Source: DATKMP01 sp963790045 (GTDB lineage Bacteria; Bacteroidota; Ignavibacteria; UBA10030). From it: DNA of 64,000 nt. The notes under the pieces were generated by a model, which worked only from the letters and a program-made list of their open reading frames with translations, did no database searches and was not told the DNA's origin. Both the position numbers and the translations under genes were made by a program. This document shows positions 1 through 10,856 of this stretch, one piece after another. Location: assembly GCA_963790045.1 (NCBI GenBank), contig CAWBMS010000011.1, positions 1 through 64,000 on the forward strand. Reading direction: 5' to 3'. Each line of letters opens with the position of its first letter. Positions within the stretch are counted from its first letter, which is position 1.

Positions 1-943
1 GCAGCGACGAAATGAAAGGCCGCATCATCGGGCGTGAAGGGCGCAACATCCGTGCCTTTGAAGCGGCAATCGGTATCGACGTAATTGTCGACGACACACC
101 GGAAGCCGTGATTCTTTCCGGCTTCGATCCGTTTCGTCGTGAGATCGCACGCGTTTCATTAGAACGTCTGATCGCTGATGGACGCATCTTCATCGGGCAC
201 GCATTGAAGAAGTCGTGGATAAAGTCCGGAAAGAATTGGAAGAAGAAATTATTCACACCGGTGAAAATACGTTGCTGGAAATCGGATTGGATGGCGCGCA
301 TCAAGAAATTGTCAAACACATCGGCCGCATGAAGTATCGTTCCAGCTACGGACAAAATTTATTGGAGCACAGCATCGAAGTTGCATATCTTACAGGAATT
401 ATGGCGATTGAATTGGGACTCGATCCCATTATCGCTAAACGTGCTGGCTTGCTGCACGACATTGGAAAGACGGTCGATAAAAGTGTAGAAGGCCCGCACG
501 CATTGCTGGGATATGAACTCACAAAAAAATATAATCAGCACCCGATTGTGTGCAATGCTGTCGGCTCGCATCACGAAGATATTCCGATGGAGCATCCGAT
601 TGCGGCGTTAGTGCAAGCAGCGGATGCGATCAGCGGTGCGCCTCCCGGTGCACGGCGCGAATCGGTGGAAGAATATATCAAGCGGTTGGAAAAATTGGAG
701 ACCATCGCAAAATCCTTCAACGGTGTGTCCAGTACGTATGCCATTCAAGCGGGTCGCGAGGTGCGCGTGATTGTGAGCCACGAACGGTTGGATGATGCCG
801 CTGCCGATCAATTGGCGCATGATATTGCCAACAAGATCGAACAGGAAATGGAATATCCTGGACAAATAAAAGTTGTTGTGGTGAGGGAGTTCGATCTGTC
901 GTTGTTGCGAAGTAATTATTATTCAGGGGGAAGTGAAAGATGA
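1..943 (+). CDS. rny: Ribonuclease Y, 3' part (5' end outside window, one frameshift)
   Basis: Membrane-anchored endoribonuclease that starts mRNA turnover; only the KH and HD domains are in the window. The KH domain shows SDEMKGRIIGREGRNIRAFE near the left edge, and the HD domain shows AGLLHDIGKTVDKSVEGPHA with the metal-binding HD pair. The N-terminal transmembrane and coiled-coil part lies before position 1. The frame breaks at about 188-193: before it the protein reads SLERLIADGRI, after it HRARIEEVVDKVRKELEEEI, a continuous RNase Y sequence if two bases are removed (or one base was lost). It ends 3 bases before coaE, so the two are probably co-transcribed. Identification is secure from the motifs. 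Confidence 0.93.
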
Positions 944-946
944 TGG

Positions 947-1573
947 ATGAAAAAGGCAAAGTCCATATTTAAACTCGGTGTAACGGGAGGCATCGGCAGC
1001 GGCAAATCCACAGTGTGTGAAGTATTCGAACGGCTGGGAGTGCCTGTTTTGTTTGCTGACGATATTTCGAAAGAGATCAGCACAACCGATCCAAACATCA
1101 AGAAAAAAATCATTATATTACTTGGCAACGAAGCGTATACAGCAGACGGTGTGTTGAATTGCCGCTTTATAGCTTCCAAAATATTTTCCAATAAATTACT
1201 GCAGAAGAAATTAGAAGCGATTCTTCATCCGCAAGTGGAAAATGAAATCGAACATCGTGCTGAAAAATTGCAACAAGCCGGACATCGCTTGGCCATTGTT
1301 GAAGCGGCATTGTTGTATGAAGCCGGCCTTGACAAAAAAATGAATGCGGTGCTGGTGGTCGATGCCGATGAAGTTGTGCGTGTACAGCGTGTGCAGCAGC
1401 GAGACAGTGCTTCGGAAGAAGCCGTTCGTGCCCGCATCAACGCACAGGCCGATGCAACAACGAAGGTCGTGAAAGCCGATTATGTGTTTCGGAACAACGG
1501 TTCGTTGGAAGAACTTGCAAGGAATACGCAATTTTTGTATTCTCTACTAACACATTTAGTGAACGAGGAATAA
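947..1573 (+). CDS. coaE: Dephospho-CoA kinase
   Basis: Catalyses the last step of coenzyme A synthesis, ATP-dependent phosphorylation of the 3'-hydroxyl of dephospho-CoA in the cytoplasm. The P-loop GVTGGIGSGKST is at residues 11-22, followed by the typical VLFADDISKEI and LHPQVENEIEHR substrate-side motifs and AALLYEAGLDKKMNAVLVVDA. At 208 residues it has the normal family length. The ATG at 947 follows the rny stop by 3 bases, and a GGGGGAAG ribosome site lies just upstream inside rny. The downstream aminotransferase begins one base after the stop, so rny-coaE-aminotransferase looks like one transcript. The frame is intact. Confidence 0.95.
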   Translation: MKKAKSIFKLGVTGGIGSGKSTVCEVFERLGVPVLFADDISKEISTTDPNIKKKIIILLGNEAYTADGVLNCRFIASKIFSNKLLQKKLEAILHPQVENEIEHRAEKLQQAGHRLAIVEAALLYEAGLDKKMNAVLVVDADEVVRVQRVQQRDSASEEAVRARINAQADATTKVVKADYVFRNNGSLEELARNTQFLYSLLTHLVNEE

Positions 1574-1574
1574 C

Positions 1575-2842
1575 GTGTCAAAGTCAAATAAGAAAAAAAA
1601 TACCGAAAAAAAGACAGAATCACCGGTGCCGGTTGCAGCAGCAACAGAAGTTGTTCCGGTTGTTTCTATCTTTGAACGGGAAAGAAAAATATTTTTTTCA
1701 TACCTATCATCGCCTGCCATTAGAAATTGAAAAAGGCAACGGCGTTTATCTCTATACCAAAGATGGCAAACGCTATCTTGATTTTTTCGGCGGGCCTGCC
1801 GTGAACGCGCTCGGCTATAATCATCCACGCGTTAATGCAGCTATCGAAAAACAGGTCAGGCGGTACATTCATCTTTCAAATTACTATGCAGCGGATTCTG
1901 TTGTAGAACTGGCAGAACGTCTGGTGACGGTGACGAAATATCAAAAAGTATTTTTCTCCAACAGCGGAACGGAGGCGATTGAAGGCGCAATAAAAATTGC
2001 ACGCAAGTGGGGCAAACCGCAGGACAAAAACAAAACTGCTCTGCCTGAGCAATTCGTTTCACGGACGAACGATGGGTGCACTTTCACTGACGGAACGCCC
2101 GCAATATCGCGATGGCTATGAACCGTTTCTTGAAAATACCGGTGCCATCGAGTTTAACAATATTGCGGATTTGAAAAAGAAAGTGAAAAAAGATACTGCC
2201 GGCGTTGTGCTGGAATTTATTCAAGGCGAAGGCGGTATCAATGTCGTCAGCAAAGAATTTGTCGATGCGTTGAAAAAGCTGCAGGAAAAATTCGGCTTCT
2301 TGATTATTGCAGACGAAATCCAAGCGGGCGTCGGCCGCACAGGAAAATTTTTCGGATACGAAATGTTCGATATTCATCCCGACATTGCCGTCATTGCCAA
2401 GGCGATCGGCGGCGGCTTGCCGCTCGGTGTGATTCTCGGCAACGAACGTGTTGCCGATGTGCTGACATTCAGTTCGCACGGAACAACCTTCGGGGGCAAT
2501 CCCGTTGCGTGTGCAGCGGGTTGTGCGGTGATGGAGGAAATAGTGAACAAAGGATTGATGAAGCAGGCGCGGGTTGTCGGCAGCTACATCCTCTATAAAG
2601 CGTTAGAGTTGCAAAAAGAATTTCCGGATATCATTAAAGATGTTCGCGGGGTTGGATGCATGGTCGGTATAGATCTTGCCAGAGAAGGCCAGCCGCTTGT
2701 GGATGAGCTGCGCAATCGCGGATTGCTTATCAATTGCACGAACAACACCGTGATTCGGTTATTGCCGCCGTACATCCTTCAAAATGAACACGTGGATTTT
2801 TTGATGACGGAAATGAAAGCAGTGTTGCAAACGTTGAAGTAG
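1575..2842 (+). CDS. argD: Class III PLP aminotransferase, acetylornithine aminotransferase-like (two frameshifts)
   Basis: Pyridoxal-phosphate aminotransferase of the acetylornithine/ornithine type. Motifs in order: YFFHTYHRLPLEIEKG, VFFSNSGTEAIEGAIKIAR (cofactor phosphate site), LSNSFHGRTMGALSLT, LIIADEIQAGVGRTGK, and AKAIGGGLPLG carrying the Schiff-base lysine. The frame breaks twice. At about 1678-1690 it changes after SIFERE. At about 2023-2036 an A5 run (gacaaaaacaaaac) restores the family sequence QDKTKLLCLSNSFHG if one A is removed. The GTG start at 1575 gives a Lys- and Ala-rich extension of about 30 residues before the conserved domain. ArgD is the best match, but other class III aminotransferases (for example 4-aminobutyrate type) cannot be ruled out by eye. 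Confidence 0.82.
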
Positions 2843-3859
2843 TGTCGTTCGACTCCAAACATATTCATGCACCGGTGTTATACGGAACCCAATGGTTGAA
2901 CGGTGCACCGATTTCTTTGCATGAGTTGGATGGTGAAATTGCACTGATCGATTTCTGGGATTACACGCGCGTCGATTGCCTACAAGCGGTGCCGTACTTA
3001 CAGGAGTGGTATCGCAAATATCATGAGACTGGGGCTTATCGTTGTCGGTGTGCACACACCAGAATTCCATTTTGCTACCGATGCGGCACTCGTGCAGCGA
3101 GCGGTGGAGCGATTACGAATTCCTTATCCGGTGATGCTAGACAATGAAGCGCTTGCGAAGATGGCGTATGAAGTTCGGCAGTTGCCTGCGCGGTTTCTTG
3201 TTGACAAAGATGGTTACATTCGTTTTGCACAGCAAGGCGAAGGAAGTTATTGGGAATTCGAACGCGCGTTGCAGCAGTTATTGGCAGAAACGGGCTATCG
3301 CAGCGATTTGCCGGAGTTGATGCTGCCGCTTCGGGAAGAAGATAAAGCGGGCGCTGTGTGTTACCATCCAACGGGTGAAATGAAACTCGGTTATCTTCGT
3401 AGTGCGCTGGGAAATTCGGAAGGCATTAGTCCTGAATCGACGATTGAATACCATGATCCGAAAATTTATTTTCCCGAACGTTTGTATGCTGTTGGCAAGT
3501 GGAAGAATGCGCGCGAGTGTTTGCGGTTCGATGGTGATGCTGGCGAACATGGTTCGATAATAATGTTGTATGAAGCGAAAGAAGTACATGCTGTGATGCG
3601 TTCGCGTGATGGTTCTGCTTGCGAAGTACAGGTTGAGCACGATGGAAATTTATTGGAGCAAGATTGCTGCGGCGTTGATACTGTATTTTCAAAGAACGGT
3701 GTTATGGTCCATGTCGATACGCCGCGAATGTATAACCTCATCAACAATAGACAGTTCAGTCATCATCTATTAAAACTCACCACATCGAATCCCAATCTTG
3801 AAATTTACGCTTTCAGTTTTACAACATGCGCCATTCCTGAATTGATTTCGACCAACTGA
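2842..3859 (+). CDS. Thioredoxin-fold redoxin, DipZ/TlpA-like (one frameshift)
   Basis: Thioredoxin-like domain followed by a beta-rich C-terminal domain resembling the one after the redox domain in DipZ-type proteins. The redox region reads ALIDFWDYTRVDCLQAVPYL, then VVGVHTPEFHFATD and LPARFLVDKDGYIRF with the cis-proline region. The usual CxxC is RVDC here, so only the second cysteine remains. The frame breaks at the G4 run 3031-3034: removing one G joins YHETG to LIVVGVHTPEF. The GTG start overlaps the last base of the aminotransferase stop. No signal peptide is obvious, so a cytoplasmic location is possible. Family is fairly sure, function is not. Confidence 0.72.
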
Positions 3860-3977
3860 TAGTTTCCATAGCGTAGAGACAATAACTCGCTGTTGTTCTT
3901 CAGCAAATGGATGTGAAGGGCTTTCCGGTTTTTGGCTCTATTGAACATTGCTCATCGCAACATTCTTTCGTAAATTA

Positions 3978-6900
3978 ATGATAGAAATGATTAAAACTTT
4001 CCTTGACATACTGCAAGAAAAAATCATCGTGTTCGATGGTGCAACGGGGACGCATCTGCAAGGACAAAACTTAACGCCGGACGATTTTGGTGGTGAACAT
4101 CTTGCTGGGTGCAATGAAATCTTAGTTGAAACCAAGCCATCCGCTGTTGAAAATGTGCATCGCGATTATCTGGAAGCCGGTTGCGATGTCATTGAAACTG
4201 ATACTTTTGGTGGCACCAGTATAGTTTTAGTAGAATATAATCTGCAAAATCGTGCATACGAATTAAACTTCAAAGCTGCACAAATTGCAAAACGCATAGC
4301 TTCGGATTATTCTCATTCCGGCCATCAGCGATTTGTTGCCGGTTCGATGGGGCCGACGACAAAATTGCCGTCGCTTGGACATATCGGTTTTAAAGAAATG
4401 GCGCAATCGTTTGAAGTGCAGGCACGAGGACTTGTCGAAGGCGGTGCAGATTTATTGTGCGTGGAAACCTGTCAAGATGTTTTGCAAACCAAAGCCGCAT
4501 TGTACGGCATCTTTAATTATTTTGAGCAAGCGCATTGCAAACTTCCCATTATTGTTTCTGTAACGATTGAAACGATGGGAACGATGCTGCTTGGCACAGA
4601 AATTTCCGCTGCGCTCACAGCCATTGAACCGTTCGATGTTGATGTGATCGGAATGAATTGTGCCACCGGTCCGAAAGAAATGTCCGAGCATGTTCGCACA
4701 TTGATCGAAAACAGCCCGAAACCTGTGCTTGTGATGCCCAATGCCGGGATGCCGGAAAACATCGGCGGCAAAGCGCATTATCATTTAACGCCGGAAGAGT
4801 TTGCAAAATATTTAACACACTTCGTTGTCAATCTTGGCGTCAATGTCGTTGGCGGCTGTTGCGGTACAACGCCGCAGCACATTCGCAAACTTGTCGAATC
4901 GGTTGGCTCGCTTGCACCGAAGAAACGTTCATATCAATTTGTCCCAAGTGTTTCCAGTCTTTATCAATCCGCTCCGTTACGCGTGGACAATCCGCCGACA
5001 CTTGTCGGTGAACGCGCCAATGCCAACGGCAGCAAGTTGTTCCGTGATCTTTTGGTGAAAGAAGATTGGGAAGGCATTGTTGCCATTGGGCGCGATCAAG
5101 TAAAAGAAGGTGCACATCTGTTGGATGTTTGCGCCGCTTATGTCGGACGTAACGAAGTGAATGACATGCGCGAAATTATTTCCCGCTACAATCGACAGGT
5201 TACGATTCCGTTGATGATCGATTCAACGGAACCACCGGCTATGGAAGAAGCGCTGCAGCATATCGCAGGCAAAGCAATTGTGAATTCCGTCAATCTGGAA
5301 GATGGTGAAAAGCGTTTTGAAAAAGTTGTTACGCTATGCAAAAAATATGGCGCCGCTGTTGTTGCGTTGACCATCGATGAACAGGGCATGACGAAAACGG
5401 CTGAACGAAAACTTGCTGTTGCAAAACGTATTCACAATTTAACGGTGAATAAGTACGGATTGAAATCGCATGACATTATTATCGATGCGTTGACCTTCAC
5501 GCTCGGTTCCGGCGATGAAGAATTTCGGAAATCAGCAATGGAAACATTAAACGCCATTCGCCTCATCAAAAAAGAATTGCCGGAAGTCAATACGTCGCTC
5601 GGTGTCAGCAATGTTTCGTTCGGGTTGTCGCCGGTTTCACGGACTGTTTTAAACAGTGTGTTTCTGCATTATGCAGTTGAAGCCGGATTGGATATGGCGA
5701 TTGTGCATGCGTCGAAAATTCAACCGCTTTATAAAATCGATGCGCGCGGCAGAGAACTTGCGCGGCAGTTGATTTATGATGAACGTCAATGGGAAGGCGA
5801 AGGCGAGAATCGTAAAGTCGTTTTCGACCCGCTTACAGAATTTATGGCGTATTATGCCGATAAGAAAAAAGAAAGCACAGAAAAAATCGTTGTTGCCGGA
5901 GCAACCGTTGATGAACGTTTGAAAAACCGTATTATCGACGGCAATAAAGTTGGTATGAACGCCGACTTAGATGAAGCATTAAAGAAATTCAAGCCGCTCG
6001 ATATTGTGAATACGATTTTGTTGGACGGCATGAAAACCGTCGGTGAATTGTTCGGCTCAGGACAAATGCAACTGCCGTTTGTGCTTCAATCGGCGGAAGT
6101 GATGAAATCTGCTGTTGCGTATCTTGAACCATTTATGGAAAAAACGGAAAGTTCGCAAAAAGGTACGTTAGGTACTGGCGACGGTGAAAGGCGACGTGCA
6201 TGACATCGGTAAGAATTTGGTCGATATTATTTTAACGAACAACGGATACAAAGTCATCAATCTCGGCATCAAATGTCCGATTGAAAAAATGATCGAAGCT
6301 GCAACAGAATATCACGCTGATGCGATTGGCATGAGCGGTTTGCTGGTTAAATCCACAATGGTGATGAAAGAAAATCTGGAAGTGATGAATGAACAGAACA
6401 TCGGCCTTCCGGTTGTGCTTGGAGGCGCTGCTCTGACGCGGCGATACGTGGAGCAGGATTTGTGTCCGGTTTATAAAGGTAACGTAACGTACACCAACGA
6501 TGCGTTCGACGGCTTGCGATTTATGGAAGATGTGAAAAGCGGTAAGCTTGATAACACATCTGAAGCGGACAGTAAAAATTCCGCACAGGAAGATGATGAC
6601 GAATTATTGACCGGCACGGAAGCGAAGATTGCATTGGCGTTGAAAGAAGAATCCGAAACTCCAAAACGTTCAAAAGTTAGCACGGATGTAAAGATTCCTG
6701 TGCCGCCGTTTTTGGGAACAAAGATTGTAGAAAATGTATCGTTGGATGAAATCTTCAAGTACATCAATGAAACAGCATTGATTCGTGGGCAATGGCGTGT
6801 CGTGCGCGGGAAAAATTCTGTTGAACAATACCAGAAATTGTTGCAGGAACAAATCTATCCGGAATTGGAACAGCTCAAAGAAAAAGTTAAGCGCGAACAT

Positions 6901-7497
6901 CTTTTTGTGCCGAAAGCGGTGTATGGATATTTCCCATGTCAATCAGAAGGCAACGATTTAATTATTTATCATCCTGAAAATCATCCATTGCCGAACGAAT
7001 GGTTGCGCTTTTCCTTCCCGCGTCAAAACGATGACCGATATTTGTGTATCAGCGATTATTTTGCATCGACAAGTTCCGGCAAAATGGATGTTGTGGCATT
7101 TCACATGGTGACGATGGGCAACGCGGCATCGGAATATTCCAAGAAGCTTTTCGATTCCAATCAATACAAAGATTATTTATATTTCCATGGCTTGAGCGTG
7201 GAAACAACCGAAGCGCTTGCCGAGTTGTGGCACAAGCGTGTTCGCGAAGAACTTGGCATCGGCGGAAAAGATTCGCCGGACGTCAAGCGATTATTTAGCC
7301 AGGGTTATCAAGGTTCGCGCTTCAGTTTCGGGTATCCGGCATGCCCGAATTTAGAAGACCACACCAAGCTGTTCGAACTCTTGCAGCCGGAGCGCATCGG
7401 TGTGACATTAACTGATGAATGGATGATGCAGCCGGAGCAATCGACTGATGCGATTATTGTGCATCACCCGGAAGCGAGATATTTTAACATCAAGTAG
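3978..7497 (+). CDS. metH: Cobalamin-dependent methionine synthase (one frameshift)
   Basis: Transfers the methyl group of 5-methyltetrahydrofolate to homocysteine through methylcobalamin. About 1170 residues with all four modules. The homocysteine-binding barrel has its zinc cysteines in GMNCATGP and VGGCCGTTP. The pterin domain has VGERANANGSKLF. The cobalamin domain has GDVHDIGKN with the cobalt-ligand His, and IGMSGLLVKSTMVM. The C-terminal activation domain has RGQWRV, YGYFPC and RFSFGYPACP. At 6168-6172 (acgttaggtact) one extra base breaks the frame; removing it joins KGTL to VLATVKGDVHDIG. The start is ATG 3978 or 3987; a TTG at 3948 is also in frame. No B12 riboswitch was recognised upstream. 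Confidence 0.95.
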
Positions 7498-7550
7498 TTT
7501 TAACAACTGAATCACAGAAAAATAAAAATCAATAAAAGGAAAAATCAACA

Positions 7551-8186
7551 ATGCCAAATCTTATTTTAATCCGACACGGCGAATCTCAATGGAATCTCGA
7601 GAACCGCTTCACGGGCTGGGTGGATATTCCACTATCGCCCAAAGGCGAACAGGAAGCACGTGCCGCCGCTGAAAAATTGAAATCATTCAAGTTCGATGAA
7701 GCTTTCACCTCGAAACTGAAACGCGCCAATGATACGCTGAAAATTATTCTCGGCATCATTGGGCAATCGAATATTCCCGTTCAATATGATCAGGCGTTGA
7801 ATGAACGCCATTACGGTGCGCTGCAAGGATTGAACAAAGCAGAGACCGCCAAGAAGTACGGCGATGAGCAGGTGAAAATATGGCGCCGCAGTTATGACGT
7901 GCCGCCTCCAAAAGATAAAACAGAACTTAATCCCAATGCGACCAGCGAAAGTTTGAAAGATACTGCCGCGCGCACGCTTCCGTATTTTGATGCGAAGATT
8001 ATTCCAGAAATCCGTGCCGGAAAAAATATCATCGTGGCGGCACATGGCAATAGCTTGCGTTCCATTGTGATGCAGCTTGATAACCTGACAAAAGAGCAAG
8101 TATTAGAATTGAACATTCCGACAGGAGCGCCTTTGCTGTATGTGTATAACAGCAACGGAAACATCACCGAACACCGGTATTTGTAA
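7551..8186 (+). CDS. gpmA: 2,3-bisphosphoglycerate-dependent phosphoglycerate mutase
   Basis: Glycolytic enzyme interconverting 3- and 2-phosphoglycerate through a phosphohistidine. LILIRHGESQWNLENRFTGW at the N-terminus carries the catalytic His in RHG. ALNERHYGALQGLNKAETA holds the acid residue and substrate loop, and IIVAAHGNSLRSIVMQL the second catalytic His. The 211-residue length is somewhat below the usual 230-250 but all core motifs are present. A purine-rich AAAAGGAAAAA precedes the ATG. It follows metH by 53 bases and may be transcribed separately. Confidence 0.95.
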   Translation: MPNLILIRHGESQWNLENRFTGWVDIPLSPKGEQEARAAAEKLKSFKFDEAFTSKLKRANDTLKIILGIIGQSNIPVQYDQALNERHYGALQGLNKAETAKKYGDEQVKIWRRSYDVPPPKDKTELNPNATSESLKDTAARTLPYFDAKIIPEIRAGKNIIVAAHGNSLRSIVMQLDNLTKEQVLELNIPTGAPLLYVYNSNGNITEHRYL

Positions 8187-8260
8187 GAAAATCGCCAAAA
8201 AATTGCGGGAATTTCTGCTTGCATTTCGGATGTTCCTTTCGCATATTCATAGATCAAAAA

Positions 8261-8291
8261 TTGACGGTGGCGCGATGTTGGAGCGTATAAT
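8261..8291 (+). promoter_or_regulatory. Candidate sigma-70 promoter for the ferredoxin gene
   Basis: TTGACG at 8261-8266 and a perfect TATAAT at 8286-8291, separated by 19 bases (longer than the ideal 17). Transcription would start near 8298, about 35 bases before the ferredoxin ATG. Inferred from motif match only. Confidence 0.5.
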
Positions 8292-8332
8292 GAGAAACCG
8301 TAGCAAAAGCTTTTTATCAAGGAGATTGAATT

Positions 8333-8668
8333 ATGGCAACAAAGATCACTGAAGAATGTATTAATTGCGGTGCATGCGAACCGGAATGCCCTAACACGGC
8401 AATTTATTCCGGCGGCACATCGTATGAATTGAATGGAAAAACCTTCGATGCCCTGGCGGCCGATGCGTATTATATCGTTCCCGAAAAGTGCACCGAGTGT
8501 GTCGGTCATTTCGATCAAGAACAATGTGCGGCAGTTTGTCCGGTCGATTGCTGCGTTCCCGATCCGTCACATACGGAAACGGAAGATCAGTTAGCCGCAA
8601 AGGCGAAACAATTGCATCCGGAAAAGCCGTTCGAGCTGAGTGCTGCGAACTCGCATTTCCGTAAGTAA
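8333..8668 (+). CDS. 4Fe-4S dicluster ferredoxin, YfhL-like
   Basis: Small cytoplasmic electron carrier, 111 residues. The first cluster motif is CINCGACEPECP (CxxCxxCxxxCP). The second region, CTECVGHFDQEQCAAVCPVDCC, has an insertion between the second and third cysteines, as in YfhL and Alvin-type ferredoxins. A strong ribosome site AAGGAGA lies 8 bases before the ATG at 8333. It is a single-gene unit between a good promoter and a terminator. The redox partner is not shown by the context. Confidence 0.9.
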   Translation: MATKITEECINCGACEPECPNTAIYSGGTSYELNGKTFDALAADAYYIVPEKCTECVGHFDQEQCAAVCPVDCCVPDPSHTETEDQLAAKAKQLHPEKPFELSAANSHFRK

Positions 8669-8687
8669 GAATTTTACATTCATTACG

Positions 8688-8726
8688 AAAGTCGGTTCTT
8701 CTTCCATAAGAGGAACCGACTTTTTT
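8688..8726 (+). terminator. Rho-independent terminator after ferredoxin
   Basis: Stem AAAGTCGGTTC / GAACCGACTTT with a short loop, followed by a T6 run in the + direction. It closes the ferredoxin transcript. Confidence 0.85.
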
Positions 8727-8787
8727 ATTTTCTGATGAAAATAACTAAGCGGAACTTGTACACCCGTTCGGTTTGTTTTGAATATAA

Positions 8788-9729
8788 ATGAAAACGATGT
8801 CGATCACATCTATGATAAAATCCAAAGCGCTGGAACTCGGCTTTTCGAAAGTCGGAATTGCACGTGCTGACGAATTGATCGGGGAAGATGCGCACCTTCG
8901 TGAATGGTTGCATCGTGGCTATCACGCCTCGATGGAATGGATGAATCGTGATATTGAAAAGCGTATCGATCTGCGGAAGGTAATGCCGGAAGCAAAATCT
9001 GTTCTGTGCGTTGCGATGAATTATTATTCTTCAACAAATCATTCGACAGAATCTGCAACCGGAAAAATTTCCCGTTATGCGTGGGGCGATGATTATCATC
9101 TTATTCTTACAAAGTGGTTAGAACAGTTGCTTGCATTTATTCAATCACAACAACCAAACGTTCACGGAAAATATTATGTCGATACCGGGCCTGTGATGGA
9201 TAAAGCGTGGGCGGTGCGTGCCGGTATCGGCTGGATGGGAAAGCATACGAATGTGATTTCCAAGGAATACGGCTCATGGATATTTCTCGGTGAATTGATT
9301 CTCGATGTCGAATTGGATTATGATGCGCCGATGGAAGATCTTTGCGGAACATGCACCGCCTGCATCGATGCATGCCCGACACAGGCAATCGTTGGACAGT
9401 ATATCCTGGATGCCAACAAATGTATTTCCTATCTTACCATTGAACACCGCGGCGAATTGCCGACCGGCATAACGCAAAAATTCGACCGCTGGGTGTATGG
9501 CTGTGATATTTGTCAGGATGTGTGCCCGTGGAATCGATTTGCGAAAGAAACGAAAGAACCGGCTTTCAAGCCGCGTGAAGAAAATATCGCACCGAAATTA
9601 ATGGAGTTGCGGGATATGAATCAGGAAGAATTTTCCCGCCGCTTTCGCCGTAGCCCGATAAAACGGACGAAGCACAAAGGACTTACGCGCAATGCTGCGG
9701 CGATTCTTGAATCTCAAAAGACTTCATAG
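8788..9729 (+). CDS. queG: Epoxyqueuosine reductase
   Basis: Cobalamin-dependent iron-sulfur enzyme that reduces epoxyqueuosine to queuosine at position 34 of tRNAs with GUN anticodons. The N-terminal part has the DUF1730-like segment (YHASMEWMNRDIEKRIDLR), then VDTGPVMDKAWAVRAGIGWMGKHTN. Two 4Fe-4S motifs follow: CGTCTACIDACPTQAI and YGCDICQDVCPWN. At 313 residues it has the usual size for the form without HEAT repeats. ATG 8788 is used; ATG 8797 is an alternative. The window's tRNA-Asn (GUU anticodon) is one of the expected substrates. Confidence 0.94.
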   Translation: MKTMSITSMIKSKALELGFSKVGIARADELIGEDAHLREWLHRGYHASMEWMNRDIEKRIDLRKVMPEAKSVLCVAMNYYSSTNHSTESATGKISRYAWGDDYHLILTKWLEQLLAFIQSQQPNVHGKYYVDTGPVMDKAWAVRAGIGWMGKHTNVISKEYGSWIFLGELILDVELDYDAPMEDLCGTCTACIDACPTQAIVGQYILDANKCISYLTIEHRGELPTGITQKFDRWVYGCDICQDVCPWNRFAKETKEPAFKPREENIAPKLMELRDMNQEEFSRRFRRSPIKRTKHKGLTRNAAAILESQKTS

Positions 9730-9838
9730 TACGTTTGTTCATAAAGCGAAGTGGAATAATTGAAAATCATTCATGGAACAGTACAAAAACAAAATTTAAA
9801 TCACCCAATTGCAAATCAATAAATCGAAAACCAATACA

Positions 9839-10780
9839 ATGTCTCAACATAGAAAAGTTATCATCATCGGTTCCGGCCCGGCAGGTCTTACTGCCGCGCT
9901 TTATACCGGCCGCGCAAATTTATCGCCGTTAGTGTTTGAAGGATATCAGCCCGGCGGACAATTAACGATCACCACGGAAGTAGAAAACTTTCCAGGATTT
10001 CCTGAAGGCATTCAAGGACCGGAGTTGATGGAAGTGTTTCGCAAACAGGCGCAGCGCTTTGATGCAGAGACGCATTTCAAATCCGTCGAGTCGGTGGATT
10101 TTTCCAAACGCCCGTTCAAAGTCATTGCCGATGGCGAAGAATATTTTGGCGATTCCGTCATTATTGCAACCGGCGCTACGGCAAAACTTTTAAATCTTCC
10201 ATCGGAATCGGAATATATGGGCTACGGCGTTTCGGCGTGTGCAACGTGCGATGGTTTCTTTTTTAAAAATCAGCACGTGGCAATTGTCGGCGGAGGTGAT
10301 ACGGCAATGGAAGAAGCGACGTATTTAACCAATCACGCGGCGCGTGTAACAGTCATTCACCGCCGCAATGAACTGCGCGCATCCAAAGTGATGATCGAAC
10401 GTGCGAAGAAAAATCCCAAGATCGATTTTATCTGGGATACGGTTGTCGATGAAGTGCTCGGAACGAACGATAGCGGCCGTAAGAACTTTACCGGTTTGCG
10501 GTTGAAGAACTTAAAAACCCATGCACTGACGGATTATAAGTGCGATGGATTGTTCCTCGCCATTGGTCATCAGCCCAACACAAGTTTGTTTAAAGATGTT
10601 TTGGATATGGATGCTGTCGGATATTTGCAGACGAAACCTCACAGCACCGCGACAAATATTCCCGGCGTGTTTGCAGCAGGCGATGTCGCCGATCCAACAT
10701 ATCGTCAGGCAATCAGCGCGGCAGGCAGCGGTTGCATGGCGGCTATTGATGCCGAACGATTTCTGGCTGCTCAAGAATAA
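9839..10780 (+). CDS. trxB: Thioredoxin-disulfide reductase
   Basis: FAD/NADPH enzyme that reduces thioredoxin. The FAD-binding VIIIGSGPAGLTAALYTGRA is at the N-terminus, the redox-active CATC in the middle (VSACATCDGFFF), the NADPH-binding IVGGGDTAMEEA next, and the C-terminal FAD motif GVFAAGDVADPTYRQA at the end. It is 313 residues long, the normal low-molecular-weight type. An in-frame codon upstream at 9809 exists, but ATG 9839 fits the family start. No thioredoxin gene is adjacent. Confidence 0.96.
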   Translation: MSQHRKVIIIGSGPAGLTAALYTGRANLSPLVFEGYQPGGQLTITTEVENFPGFPEGIQGPELMEVFRKQAQRFDAETHFKSVESVDFSKRPFKVIADGEEYFGDSVIIATGATAKLLNLPSESEYMGYGVSACATCDGFFFKNQHVAIVGGGDTAMEEATYLTNHAARVTVIHRRNELRASKVMIERAKKNPKIDFIWDTVVDEVLGTNDSGRKNFTGLRLKNLKTHALTDYKCDGLFLAIGHQPNTSLFKDVLDMDAVGYLQTKPHSTATNIPGVFAAGDVADPTYRQAISAAGSGCMAAIDAERFLAAQE

Positions 10781-10812
10781 ATTTGTATCATTAATCATGT
10801 ATGAAACTACAG

Positions 10813-10847
10813 AAAAGTCATCCTGAGTTTATCGAAGGATGACTTTT
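10813..10847. terminator. Palindromic intergenic hairpin (AAAAGTCATCCT...)
   Basis: A perfect 12-bp stem AAAAGTCATCCT / AGGATGACTTTT around GAGTTTATCGA. The 3' arm ends in T4, so it can terminate trxB transcription. The core resembles the TCATCCTGAG...TCGAAGGATGA palindrome that recurs between genes in many bacterial genomes, so it may be a dispersed repeat used as a terminator. It ends 9 bases before the next ATG. Confidence 0.6.
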
Positions 10848-10856
10848 GATTTTATC

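Noticed and set aside
3860..3977. Cobalamin or SAM riboswitch before metH
   Set aside because: The gap is only about 118 bases and shows no B12-box or SAM-type conserved elements.
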